Assembly (NCBI RefSeq): GCF_000607165.1
Contig: NZ_JFZG01000008.1
Location: forward strand, 248,001 to 312,000
DNA length: 64,000 bases
Origin: Ralstonia pickettii
Lineage (GTDB): Bacteria > Pseudomonadota > Gammaproteobacteria > Burkholderiales > Burkholderiaceae
Direction: 5' to 3'
Positions 26,948-36,716 of this stretch are shown in pieces. A program made the translations under genes and the position numbers. The notes under the pieces are model-generated. The model saw only the letters and a list, made by a program, of their open reading frames with translations, had not been told where the DNA came from and did not search any database. Within the stretch, counting starts at the first letter, position 1, and each line of letters begins with the position of its first letter.

Positions 26948-26957
26948 GACAGAAACC

Positions 26958-27302
26958 TTAAGCCTCGCGCAGCAGCAGGCTCGAGAGCAGCCACGAGATC
27001 ACGCTGTACAGGATGGAGCCCAGCAGCGCCGCGCCAAAGCTTGCCACCTGGAAGCCTGCCAGCAGGTTGCCGACAAACAGGAACAGCAGCGCGTTGATGA
27101 TGAAGATGAACAGCCCGAGCGTGAGCAGCGTCACCGGCAGGGTGAGGATCACCAGGATCGGGCGGATCAGCGTGTTGACCAGACCCAGCACGAGCGCCGC
27201 GATCAGCGCGGAGCCGAAGCCGTTGACATGGATGCCTTTGAGCAGATAGGCGACAAGAAGCAACGCCAGCGCGTTGATGACCCAGACAGCGAGCAGTCTC
27301 AT
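26958..27302 (-). CDS. Small four-helix membrane protein (phage holin 4_2 / YvlD type)
   Basis: This 114-residue protein is almost entirely hydrophobic with four predicted helices and the motifs GLVNTLIRPIL and TLPVTLLTLGLF that define the family. Despite the name 'phage holin family', these are ordinary chromosomal membrane proteins of unknown role. It lies between ahcY and metF on the same strand, a conserved position in betaproteobacteria. Confidence 0.85.
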   Translation of the reverse strand: MRLLAVWVINALALLLVAYLLKGIHVNGFGSALIAALVLGLVNTLIRPILVILTLPVTLLTLGLFIFIINALLFLFVGNLLAGFQVASFGAALLGSILYSVISWLLSSLLLREA

Positions 27303-27323
27303 GGAGGAGTCCTCGGTTGGAGA

Positions 27324-27348
27324 GCCGGCGGCTGGGAATGCCGCCGGC
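27324..27348. other. Hairpin between ahcY and the membrane protein gene
   Basis: GCCGGCGGC and GCCGCCGGC form a perfect 9-base stem with a 7-base loop. No T-run follows on the minus strand, so it is not a classical terminator; it may stabilise the ahcY message or reduce read-through into metF. Confidence 0.5.
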
Positions 27349-27357
27349 AGGTACGGC

Positions 27358-28782
<1,425 letters not shown>

Positions 28783-28835
28783 TGGATCACTCCGGAAAAG
28801 ATGGGTGACCGCACGCAGGGAGATAACCACTGAGA

Positions 28836-28857
28836 CGGGGCCCATACGGGGGCCCCG
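28836..28857 (-). other. GC-rich hairpin in the ahcY leader
   Basis: GGGGCCC and GGGGCCCC-type arms (around 28837-28843 and 28849-28856) form a strong stem between the riboswitch aptamer and the ahcY ribosome site. It may be part of the expression platform, but no U-run follows it, and the switching mechanism is not determined. Confidence 0.5.
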
Positions 28858-28895
28858 GATAGATGCGTTCTCGCCATCGTGTCAGCCACGATACT

Positions 28896-28970
28896 GCGAG
28901 CGCCGTTTGAACTTCCGAGCCTGGCGGCCGCCCCGTCTGAACTTGGGCCGGTCGTTGCAACGCTCCTCGG
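28896..28970 (-). promoter_or_regulatory. S-adenosylhomocysteine (SAH) riboswitch
   Basis: On the minus strand the sequence reads CCGAGGAGCGTTGCAACG, an internal variable hairpin, then CCAGGCTCGGAAGTTCAAACGGCGCTC in two segments. These match the conserved core of the SAH riboswitch (GAGGAGCGYUGCAA... CCAGGCUCG... AAACGGCGCUC), including the pseudoknot-forming GCGCTC. It lies about 115 bases upstream of ahcY, the gene this class is known to switch on when SAH builds up. Identification rests on recalled consensus, but the match is extensive. Confidence 0.92.
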
Positions 28971-29016
28971 AATGGGCTGGATTGTAGCGGATTCGGCCGT
29001 CCGCCACCACGGCCGT

Positions 29017-29766
29017 TCATTGCTCCAGCAGCATGTTCAGCATCCGCTGCGGATTGGCCAGAAAGTCACGCGTGACCTGAAAGTGCTCGGTCTCTTCATA
29101 GGCGACGCGCCGAATGCCGTCTCCGTCACACTGGTAGATCCACGCGTCCGGATACGCCATCAGGATGGGCGAGTGCGTGGCGATCACGAACTGGCTTTCC
29201 GCCTGCACCAGATCATGCAGGCGCGTGAGCACGGCCAGTTGCCGTTGGGGCGACAGCGCCGCCTCGGGTTCATCGAGCAGGTACAGGCCGTTGGGGCCGA
29301 ACCGGTTCATCAGCAGCGCGAGAAACGATTCCCCATGCGATTGCGCATGCAGCGATCGGCCGCCGTAGGAATCGATCACGCGCCCGCCAAGGCCCGGCTC
29401 CCCATCCATCTGCTGGATATTCGTGGCCACGTTGAAGAAACTCTCGGCGCGCAGGAAGAACTCGGTGCGCGGCTTGCGAAAGCCCCTGGCAATGCGCAGA
29501 TGCGCGTGCAACTCGGAGTGCGATACGTGGGTGCTGAAATTGAAGTTGCGCGACCCACCCTCGGCGTTGAAGCCAAGCGCCACGGCAATCGCCTCCATGA
29601 GCGTGGATTTGCCTGAACCGTTCTCTCCGACGAGGAACGTGACCTTGGGATGCAGCTCCAGCGTATCGAGCGCGCGCACGGCGGGCAGGCTGAACGGATA
29701 CGCGTCGAACGCGGCAACGGTGTCGCGCCGCAGCGTGACGTGGCTGACGAATTGGCGGGTGAGCAT
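29017..29766 (-). CDS. AAA/ABC-type ATPase of COG3910 type
   Basis: The 249-residue protein has a Walker A motif GENGSGKST at residues 47-55, a Walker B with LYLLDEPEAALSP near residue 167, and a His switch ATHSPIL near 195. The architecture is a compact SMC/RecF-like ATPase without membrane parts. No partner nuclease gene (such as an OLD-family Toprim or HNH protein) adjoins it, so a defence role cannot be argued from context. It is transcribed away from phoA and toward ahcY, but lies upstream of the ahcY leader. Confidence 0.82.
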   Translation of the reverse strand: MLTRQFVSHVTLRRDTVAAFDAYPFSLPAVRALDTLELHPKVTFLVGENGSGKSTLMEAIAVALGFNAEGGSRNFNFSTHVSHSELHAHLRIARGFRKPRTEFFLRAESFFNVATNIQQMDGEPGLGGRVIDSYGGRSLHAQSHGESFLALLMNRFGPNGLYLLDEPEAALSPQRQLAVLTRLHDLVQAESQFVIATHSPILMAYPDAWIYQCDGDGIRRVAYEETEHFQVTRDFLANPQRMLNMLLEQ

Positions 29767-29875
29767 GGGGGGCGTGGAGCAAATTGCAGATGCCGCATCG
29801 TATCGCGCCGCATGCTGGCTCGGGACCCGTTGCCTGCTCAGGCAACCGAGCCTCCGTAGCGCGCATCACGCCGCA

Positions 29876-29893
29876 GTGTCAATGCGCTGTCAC
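29876..29893 (+). promoter_or_regulatory. Probable PhoB (Pho) box upstream of alkaline phosphatase
   Basis: GTGTCAATGCGCTGTCAC contains two TGTCA half-sites 11 bases apart and keeps CTGTCAC of the second half-site, the layout of the Pho box bound by phosphorylated PhoB. It lies about 100 bases before the first alkaline phosphatase gene, the classical member of this regulon. Confidence 0.65.
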
Positions 29894-29991
29894 AGGCAAA
29901 CCTTGCGATCCGGTTAGGAAGTGGCGCACCCGCATCACGGACATGCAACACGCGGCCACCAAAGTGCCGGGCATCGTTCAGGGAGCCAACG

Positions 29992-31452
29992 ATGCACAAC
30001 CATAAATTCACGAAGTACGCCGCCGCTGCGGCTGCTGCACTGGCCATGGCTGCGTGCGGCAGCGATGGCACGTCCAGCAACGCCGGCAGCGCCGCACCGG
30101 ACGCCAACACACCGTCAACCGGACCAACCAAGAACGTCGTGTTCTTCCTCGGCGACGGCATGGGCATGACCACCATGACCGCCGCGCGCATCTACAAGGT
30201 GGGCGAAGACGGCGAACTGACCATGGACACGCTGCCGGAAACCGGCTTCGTGCGCACCTTCTCGAACAACGCGCAGGTGACCGACTCGGCGCCGTCGATG
30301 TCGGCCTACATGACCGGCGTAAAGATGAACAACGAGGTCATCTCCATGTCTGCGGACACGATGGCCTACGACGCGGGCGGCAAGGATTACCTCTCGGGCG
30401 CCGACAGCACCTGCCCGAGCGGCAACGGCAAGCCCGTCACGACGCTGCTCGAACTGATGAAGGCGGCAGGCTATGGCACGGGCGTGGTCACCACCACGCG
30501 CATCACGCACGCCACGCCGGCCGCCACGTATTCGCACATCTGCCACCGCGACGGCGAGAACACCATCGCCGCGCAACTCACGCCGGCCGGCAAGGGTTTC
30601 AACGCCACGCTGGGCGATGGCGTGGACGTCGTCTTCGGCGGCGGCCGCAAGCACTTCCTGCCGAGCACCGCTGGCGGCGCGCGCACCGACGGCCGCGACT
30701 TGGTCGCCGAACTCAAGGCAGGCGGCTATCGCTATGCCAGCAACAAGGCCGAGTTCGACACGCTGCAAGCCACCGACAAGAAGGTCGTGGGCCTGTTCAC
30801 CAGCAGCCACATGTCCTACGACCTGGATCGTGATCCGAGCAAGGAACCGAGCCTGGGCGAGATGACCAACAAGGCCATCGACGTACTCGCCGCCAAGAAG
30901 AAGGGCTTCTTCCTGATGGTGGAAGGCGGCCGTATCGACCACGCGCTGCACGAGACCACCGCACGCAAGGCACTGCAGGACACGGTGGCGTTCGACTCCG
31001 CCATTCGCGGTGCGATCGACAAACTCAACACGATCGACCCGGGCCTGAAGAACACGCTGATTGTCGTGACGGCCGACCACGACCACACGCTGGTGCTCAA
31101 CGGCTACGCCAAGCGCACGGGCCCGACCAGCGACAGCAACCCCGGCGTGCTGGGCCTGCTGAAGAACTACGTGACGGGCGCCAACGCTACCGACACGGGC
31201 GGCAACCCTTTCACCATCATCGGCTTCGGCACCGGCGAGAACCGCCCGGCCACGCGCGGTGCGCTGACGGATGCGGCCGTGTACGACAAGACGTATCACC
31301 AGGAAGCCGTGATTCCGGTTGCGCCGGGCGGCGAAACGCACGGCGGCACCGATGTCTTCATCGGCGCACGCGGCCTGGGTGCCGAGCGCTTTACCGGCAC
31401 GATGGACAACACCGAGGTCTTCGGCCTCATCAAGCAGGCCGTGGGTCTGTAA
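29992..31452 (+). CDS. Alkaline phosphatase, lipoprotein type (paralogue 1)
   Basis: This 486-residue phosphatase has a lipobox (AMAAC, lipidated Cys22), so it should be anchored in an outer or inner membrane leaflet facing the periplasm. The PhoA-family active site is evident: FFLGDGMG with a metal-binding Asp near residue 48, TDSAPSMSAYMTG with the nucleophilic Ser, HATPAATYSHICHRD, MVEGGRIDHALH, TADHDHT, and THGGTD near the C-terminus. It releases phosphate from phosphomonoesters. A probable Pho box precedes it and a paralogue follows after 16 bases. Confidence 0.94.
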   Translation: MHNHKFTKYAAAAAAALAMAACGSDGTSSNAGSAAPDANTPSTGPTKNVVFFLGDGMGMTTMTAARIYKVGEDGELTMDTLPETGFVRTFSNNAQVTDSAPSMSAYMTGVKMNNEVISMSADTMAYDAGGKDYLSGADSTCPSGNGKPVTTLLELMKAAGYGTGVVTTTRITHATPAATYSHICHRDGENTIAAQLTPAGKGFNATLGDGVDVVFGGGRKHFLPSTAGGARTDGRDLVAELKAGGYRYASNKAEFDTLQATDKKVVGLFTSSHMSYDLDRDPSKEPSLGEMTNKAIDVLAAKKKGFFLMVEGGRIDHALHETTARKALQDTVAFDSAIRGAIDKLNTIDPGLKNTLIVVTADHDHTLVLNGYAKRTGPTSDSNPGVLGLLKNYVTGANATDTGGNPFTIIGFGTGENRPATRGALTDAAVYDKTYHQEAVIPVAPGGETHGGTDVFIGARGLGAERFTGTMDNTEVFGLIKQAVGL

Positions 31453-31468
31453 GAGGGAGAGGGCAATC

Positions 31469-32875
31469 ATGAACAAACAATCGAACCGCATCCCGAATCG
31501 CGTCATTCAAGCCGGCCTGCTGGCGCTGGCAGCCGGTGCCTGTGTCCAAGCACACGCCGCCGGTGAAGCCAAGAACGTGATCTTCTTCCTGGGCGACGGC
31601 ATGGGCCCGACCACCGTCACCGCCACGCGCATCTACAAGGTGGGCGAGGCCGGCCGCCTGACGATGGAATCGCTCAAGCGCACGGCGCGCATCAAGACGT
31701 ACTCGAACGATGCGCAGACCACCGACAGCGCACCGTCGATGTCGGCGTACATGACCGGCGTGAAGATGAACAACGAGGTCATCTCCATGTCGGCCGACAC
31801 CAAGGCCAGCGATGCCACGGGCAAGGGCTACGTGAGCGGTGCAGACAGCACGTGCCCCGCCAACAACGGCACGCCGGCCGTGACGCTGCTGGAACTTGCC
31901 AAGGCTGCCGGCAAGTCGGTGGGCGCGGTCACGACCACGCGCGTGACGCATGCCACGCCGGCCGCCACGTACTCGCACATCTGCCACCGCGACGGCGAAA
32001 ACCAGATCGCCGCGCAAGGTGCACCGGGCAACACGCTCTACAACGCCGCGCTCAAGGATGGCCTGGACGTGCTGCTGGGCGGCGGCCGCCGCCACTACCT
32101 GCCGCAAGGCACGACTGGCAGCAAGCGCACCGACACGACCGACCTGACCGCGCAGTTCCAGACCGCCGGCTACACCTATGTGACCACCGGCACGGCACTC
32201 ACCGCCGTCAACCCGGCCACGACGACCAAGCTGCTCGGCCTGTTCAACCTGGACCACATGAACTACGAGCTGGACCGCAAGAAGAACAATGTGGACGAGC
32301 CCAGCCTGGCCGACATGACCGAGAAGGCCATGCGCGTGCTGCAGAAGAACGGCAAGGGCTATTTCCTGATGGTGGAAGGCGGCCGCATCGACCACGCGCT
32401 GCACGGCACCAACGCCAAGCGCGCATTGGAAGACGCCGGTGCATTTGACGAAGCCATCAAGCGCGCGCTGTCGATTGCGGATCTGTCCAACACGCTGATC
32501 GTCGTCACGGCCGACCACGACCACACGATGACGATCAACGGCTACCCCCGCAAGGGCAACCCGATCCTGGGCGTGTCGAACGACATCAAGACCGGCCAGC
32601 CGCAATTGGCTGCGGACGGCCTGCCGTACACCACGCTGGTGTTCGGCAACGGCGGCACGACGCGCAAGGCGACACGCGACAACGTGGCCTCGGTCGACAC
32701 GGCTGCAGACGATTACCTGCAGGAAGTGGGCGTGCAGCTCGGCACGCCTGGTTCGGAAACGCACGGCGGCGGGGATGTGATGCTGTTCTCCTCTGGTCCG
32801 GGCAGCACACCGCTGAAGGGCACGCTGGACAACACGAAAGTGTTCGGCGTGGTCAAGACGGCCATGGGCCTCTGA
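31469..32875 (+). CDS. Alkaline phosphatase, secreted (paralogue 2)
   Basis: The 468-residue protein is a close paralogue of the preceding phosphatase: FFLGDGMGPTTVTATRIYKVGE, TDSAPSMSAYMTGVKMNNEV, HATPAATYSHICHRDGEN and MVEGGRIDHALHG are shared nearly word for word. It differs in having a standard signal peptide (cut near AHA-AG at about residue 31) instead of a lipobox, so it should be soluble in the periplasm or exported. The start is the ATG at 31469 with GAGGGAGAGGG upstream. The tandem gives a bound and a free form of the same activity. Confidence 0.94.
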   Translation: MNKQSNRIPNRVIQAGLLALAAGACVQAHAAGEAKNVIFFLGDGMGPTTVTATRIYKVGEAGRLTMESLKRTARIKTYSNDAQTTDSAPSMSAYMTGVKMNNEVISMSADTKASDATGKGYVSGADSTCPANNGTPAVTLLELAKAAGKSVGAVTTTRVTHATPAATYSHICHRDGENQIAAQGAPGNTLYNAALKDGLDVLLGGGRRHYLPQGTTGSKRTDTTDLTAQFQTAGYTYVTTGTALTAVNPATTTKLLGLFNLDHMNYELDRKKNNVDEPSLADMTEKAMRVLQKNGKGYFLMVEGGRIDHALHGTNAKRALEDAGAFDEAIKRALSIADLSNTLIVVTADHDHTMTINGYPRKGNPILGVSNDIKTGQPQLAADGLPYTTLVFGNGGTTRKATRDNVASVDTAADDYLQEVGVQLGTPGSETHGGGDVMLFSSGPGSTPLKGTLDNTKVFGVVKTAMGL

Positions 32876-32894
32876 TTCCTGCGTTTCCATTGAT

Positions 32895-32927
32895 GCGCAT
32901 GCCGAGGCAATCGGCATGCGCTTTTTT
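32895..32927 (+). terminator. Terminator after the second alkaline phosphatase
   Basis: GCGCATGCCGA and TCGGCATGCGC form a perfect 11-base stem with a 5-base loop, followed by TTTTTT. It is one of the strongest intrinsic terminators in the window. Confidence 0.92.
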
Positions 32928-32964
32928 CGTTTCCGCTTTCCCGCTTTTCCGATCCCGAATCCGC

Positions 32965-33660
32965 ATGAACCGATCCGCTCATTTCCTACTTTCGTTCGCG
33001 CTCGCCGCGCTTGCCGGCACGGCACAGGCTGCCGGCCCCGCTTCGTCCAACTCGCTCACCGCCCTGCGCGTCGAACACCAGATGTCGTCGCTCGGCACCG
33101 ACGGCATCCAGCGCGACGTCCGCTTTGCCGAGCGCGTCTATCGCCAGGGCGACCGCGTCTGGATCGCGCGCGAACTCCCGCCCGCATCGGCGCACGCCGA
33201 ACATGACCACGCCAACACCCACGCCGGCCACAAACACGCCGACACCGACACCGCCCCGCGCTGGATCGAACGCGACGCCAAGGGCGCGTTGACCGTGCGC
33301 GTGGTAAGCGAATCGCAGCAGAAGAACTACGCCGTGGAACCGGCCGAATATTCCAACATCGGCTTCGACGGCTCATGGGCGACGGCCTATCACCTGCTCG
33401 ACCCCGCCGCGCTCAAAGGCATGCGCGCCGACGGCCCCGCGCGCAATGGCGTGCAGACTTACCGCTCAACGCAGGATGAGCGCACTGTCACCGTCGATTG
33501 GGACGTGGCCGGCCAATATCCGCGCCGCGTGGAATCGCGCAACGCCACCGGCACGCAACGCAAGCTCACACGCGTGACGGCATTACCGGCGCCGGCCGCA
33601 GCGCCGTGGGAACGCGCCCAGCGCTACGCTGCCGCCGATTACACCGACCTGATGGACTGA
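32965..33660 (+). CDS. Exported protein with His-rich segment, unknown
   Basis: The 231-residue product has a clear signal peptide (residues 1-23, ending AQA-AG). At about residues 78-94 it has a His/Asp-rich run (HAEHDH and HAGHKHAD) of the kind that binds zinc or other divalent metals. The rest contains strands with Trp, Tyr and Arg and no domain I recognise. It follows two zinc/magnesium-dependent alkaline phosphatases but is separated from them by a strong terminator. A metal-handling role is suggestive only. Confidence 0.75.
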   Translation: MNRSAHFLLSFALAALAGTAQAAGPASSNSLTALRVEHQMSSLGTDGIQRDVRFAERVYRQGDRVWIARELPPASAHAEHDHANTHAGHKHADTDTAPRWIERDAKGALTVRVVSESQQKNYAVEPAEYSNIGFDGSWATAYHLLDPAALKGMRADGPARNGVQTYRSTQDERTVTVDWDVAGQYPRRVESRNATGTQRKLTRVTALPAPAAAPWERAQRYAAADYTDLMD

Positions 33661-33813
33661 CACCCGGCACTCGCCACGCGGCGTGCATGTGCCAGCGGCA
33701 TCGGACTGATGACCCACCGGGCCCGGCAGCCCGAAATGCCGGCCCGGCCTCCCCACGTCGGTCCGGTCTCGATAGCGCTATAGTGCGAAACACCCCCCAA
33801 ACATTCGCACGAC

Positions 33814-34725
33814 ATGACGATCACCGACCCGACCCTCGCTGCGTTTGCCGCTCCCGCCTCGCACGTGCCGCGCGTGCTCACCATCGCCGGTTCGGACAGT
33901 GGCGGCGGTGCGGGCATCCAGGCTGACCTGAAGACATTTGCCGCGCTCGGTTGCTACGGCATGTCGGCCATCACGGCCATCACCGCGCAGAACACGCTGG
34001 GTGTGACGGCGGTGGAATCGCTCACACCCGACATCGTCGCCGCACAGATCGATGCCGTGACAACCGACATCGGCGTGGACGCCGCCAAGACCGGCATGCT
34101 GGGCACGCCACAGGTGGTGGAGGCCATCCTCTCCGCGTTGGACCGTCACCCGATCGCCAACCTCGTCGTCGATCCGGTCATGGTCAGCACCAGCGGCGCG
34201 CAGCTCGGCAGCGATGCCACGGCGCAGGCGATGGCGAAATGGCTGTTCCCCCGCGCGCTGCTCGTCACGCCGAACCTGCCCGAGGCCAGCGCACTGCTCG
34301 GCCGCGAGGTGCGCACCGCCGACGACATGCTGCCCGCCGCGCGCGATCTGCTGGCGCTTGGGCCCCGCGCCGTGCTGCTCAAGGGCGGGCATCTGGCCGG
34401 CGCATCAACCGCCGGCGAAGACGGCGTGCTGCAAGACGTGCTCGTTACCGCCGACGGCACCGAGCGCATCTACGCCCACACCTACATCGACACGCCGCAC
34501 ACGCACGGCACGGGCTGCACGCTGTCCGCCGCCATTGCCGCGCACCTGGCGCGCGGCGACGCGCTGGAAGTGGCCATCGAAGCGTCACTCGACTACCTGC
34601 TGCATGCCATCGGCGCGGGCCGGCATCTGGCGCTCGGGCGCGGCGCGGGTCCGTTGAACCACGGGTTCGCGCCGCGGCCGCTCGCCGCACCGCGTTCGCT
34701 TGAAGTGGATGTCGAGGAAGACTGA
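33814..34725 (+). CDS. thiD: Hydroxymethylpyrimidine/phosphomethylpyrimidine kinase
   Basis: ThiD phosphorylates HMP and HMP-P for thiamine synthesis. The 303-residue ribokinase-fold protein shows VLTIAGSDSGGGAGIQADLKTF at about residues 21-42, AITAQNT, AAKTGMLG, VVDPVMVSTSG, TPNLPEA, VLLKGGHL and THGTGCTLSAAI (anion hole and catalytic Asp region). The C-terminal tail of about 25 residues is longer than usual. A TATAGT element at 33779-33784 may be its -10 box. The rest of the pathway is at 39942-45403. Confidence 0.95.
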   Translation: MTITDPTLAAFAAPASHVPRVLTIAGSDSGGGAGIQADLKTFAALGCYGMSAITAITAQNTLGVTAVESLTPDIVAAQIDAVTTDIGVDAAKTGMLGTPQVVEAILSALDRHPIANLVVDPVMVSTSGAQLGSDATAQAMAKWLFPRALLVTPNLPEASALLGREVRTADDMLPAARDLLALGPRAVLLKGGHLAGASTAGEDGVLQDVLVTADGTERIYAHTYIDTPHTHGTGCTLSAAIAAHLARGDALEVAIEASLDYLLHAIGAGRHLALGRGAGPLNHGFAPRPLAAPRSLEVDVEED

Positions 34726-34739
34726 TCAGGGGAGCTGCC

Positions 34740-35099
34740 ATGAAACGCCTGCCGATCATGCTGGTTCGCCACCTTCCGGTGGCTGCACTGTGCGCACTGC
34801 TTGGTGCCTGCAATGGCTACATCAGCCTGGGCTCGGGCATCGGCAGCGCCTTCTCGATCGGCGGCACGTTGAGCGGGTTGCCCGGTGGCCAGTCGATCGT
34901 ATTGCTCAACAACGGCCGCGATTCGCTCACGCTGGCCGCCAACGGCCCGTTCGTGTTTGGCGGACTGATACCGTTCGACGGCAGCTACGTGGTGACGATC
35001 AGTGTGCAGCCCGCATCGGCCAACTGCGTGGTGACCAATGGCAGCGGCACGGTCAATGGCGACGTGAGCAACGTTCAGGTGACGTGCCAGCCGCGTTGA
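34740..35099 (+). CDS. Small putative lipoprotein
   Basis: The 119-residue product has a lipoprotein signal peptide (lipobox LLGAC, Cys24) followed by a Gly/Ser/Asn-rich beta-type sequence (GGTLSGLPGGQSIVLLNNG, ANGPFVFGG, TNGSGTVNGDVSNVQVTC). The repeated pattern resembles short carbohydrate-binding or Ig-like beta-sandwich lipoproteins common in Ralstonia; function unknown. It starts 14 bases after thiD with GGGGAG before the ATG and converges on the Tla3 gene. It could be considered as an immunity candidate for the nearby lipase, but nothing in the sequence supports that. Confidence 0.75.
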   Translation: MKRLPIMLVRHLPVAALCALLGACNGYISLGSGIGSAFSIGGTLSGLPGGQSIVLLNNGRDSLTLAANGPFVFGGLIPFDGSYVVTISVQPASANCVVTNGSGTVNGDVSNVQVTCQPR

Positions 35100-35117
35100 A
35101 CCCGTCTGATAACGGCC

Positions 35118-36707
35118 TCATGGAACGTTAGCCTTGTTGCCGTCAGTCCGCTCCCCAAACCAAGCCCAGTACGCCCGGTTCTCGCCTCGTGCGCGGGGCC
35201 AGTACGTCACCGGCGGCTTGGGCTGCCAGCCCGGCGGCGGACCGATCAGCACTGCCCAGCTATCGGTCGCGTCGGCCAGGCTGGTGACGACGGCACTCTT
35301 GCCGCTCTGGTTGGCATACGCCGCCGCAAATCCAGCATTGACGGCAAAGCTTGCAGCCCGGGCCGGGCCCTCCATGTGTTCAGCGACGCTGTACACGTTG
35401 GCGATCTGGTCCAGGTCAGGCCATTGCTGGTGGATAGCGGCGCGCAATGGCCCCATCAAGGATGTGACATTGCCGGCATGCTTGGGCACGTCGTAGTAGA
35501 CGCGTTCGACCGGGTGCTGTTCTGAGGCCTGTGCTTGCACGGCTTGCATGAGCCCCGTCCACGCGTTGGCCGCCTTGTTGCCAATGGCGCCTTGGTGCCG
35601 ATGCGGGGTGTAGATCGAAGCCAGCGCTGTGTAGCCCCAATCCGCACTCGGGTGGCCGAGGATCAGCAGGGCGGTGTTTTCGTTGGTCTGCTCGCCCATG
35701 GGGTAGTTCGGGGCGTCTACGTTCCACACCCACACCAGCTTGTCGGGGTGTTGTGCCAGGAACTTCAGGGCGTCTTGCAGGTTGTAGAAACCCACGTTGG
35801 TATCGCCCGCCGACACCGTTACGTTAGGCAACCTGCCGTCAGGGTTGAGCAGCATGCTCCTGGCTTGTGAGTCCCGTGCAATTTCATGAAACACAAGCCG
35901 CCGCACGGCCAGCAGTGACAAGGTGCGTTCGCCGATGATCATTGAGGGAAGGACGCGCGTACCACGCACAGTCTTGCCCTCCCGGTCTTTGTGCAGGGTG
36001 ACCCAGTAGTCGCGCATGCGCTCTTCAGCGTGGGCGGCATCGTAGGCAAGGTAGCTTGGCGCCGGAACCCCCATCTCCCGTTGCTCGCGGAGCATGGCAT
36101 CCAAGCCGGTGTCCTTCGCATTGCCGTTGATGTACGTGGGTGTGTTCAACCACTCGCGCGGCAACCCAAAGAACACGTTCGGGTCGAAGTAATTGGGGCG
36201 GCCGGTGCCCCGCTTGAGGGAATAGAAGTAGTTCGGGTTCTCAAGGTAGTCGTTAAAGGTGTTCAGCGGAGCAGTAATCAAATCGCTTAACGCCGTCGCG
36301 AATTCATCTCGCTCCACGTGCGGCAAGTCTTCTAGCCGCAGGCGGCGAGGCACGCCACTGGTCACCTGGCCCACCGCGTCGCCCAGCTTGAAGCGCTTCG
36401 CTTGCAAATCGTCGTCATTGGGCTGTGCGAGCCCTTGTGCCCACAGCAGATTCCATTGAGTGGGGTAGCTTCGGCGCATCAGCGGGTTGAGCCATTGCAC
36501 CCCAAGCAGGACGGCGGCGGGGGCCTGGCCCGAATCAACCTGTTGCGCTTGCGTTTGCATGCGAGGCCAGGCGATGGGTTGGCGGTAGTAGGTTTTATTG
36601 GTCGGCATCTGGACTCCGGATTGACAGGCGGTAAGCAACAGGCAGGCGACGGCTAGCGCATGGGTGGCAGCACGCCTGTAAGCGATGAGATGAAATGAAT
36701 CGCGCAT
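35118..36707 (-). CDS. Type VI lipase adaptor Tla3-like protein (DUF2875)
   Basis: The 529-residue product has a lipoprotein-type signal (LLLTAC, Cys28) and the body of the DUF2875 family, including the conserved ADATDSWAVLIGPPPGW segment near the C-terminus. In Pseudomonas aeruginosa, Tla3 of this family carries the lipase Tle3 to the VgrG spike of the type VI secretion system. It follows the Tle3-like gene by 9 bases, and its ribosome site overlaps the Tle3 stop region. The lipobox is unexpected for a cytosolic adaptor and deserves checking. No VgrG or T6SS core gene is nearby. Confidence 0.75.
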   Translation of the reverse strand: MRDSFHLIAYRRAATHALAVACLLLTACQSGVQMPTNKTYYRQPIAWPRMQTQAQQVDSGQAPAAVLLGVQWLNPLMRRSYPTQWNLLWAQGLAQPNDDDLQAKRFKLGDAVGQVTSGVPRRLRLEDLPHVERDEFATALSDLITAPLNTFNDYLENPNYFYSLKRGTGRPNYFDPNVFFGLPREWLNTPTYINGNAKDTGLDAMLREQREMGVPAPSYLAYDAAHAEERMRDYWVTLHKDREGKTVRGTRVLPSMIIGERTLSLLAVRRLVFHEIARDSQARSMLLNPDGRLPNVTVSAGDTNVGFYNLQDALKFLAQHPDKLVWVWNVDAPNYPMGEQTNENTALLILGHPSADWGYTALASIYTPHRHQGAIGNKAANAWTGLMQAVQAQASEQHPVERVYYDVPKHAGNVTSLMGPLRAAIHQQWPDLDQIANVYSVAEHMEGPARAASFAVNAGFAAAYANQSGKSAVVTSLADATDSWAVLIGPPPGWQPKPPVTYWPRARGENRAYWAWFGERTDGNKANVP

Positions 36708-36716
36708 GTGGGTTCC

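Noticed and set aside
26958-27302. Phage lysis holin
   Set aside because: The family name is historical; the gene sits in a methionine-cycle unit with no phage genes.
29017-29766. Anti-phage defence ATPase
   Set aside because: There is a lone ATPase without a nuclease, reverse transcriptase or toxin partner in the neighbourhood.
34740-35099. Immunity protein for the Tle3-like lipase
   Set aside because: The sequence pattern is of a common lipoprotein type, it is on the opposite strand, and nothing connects it to the lipase.
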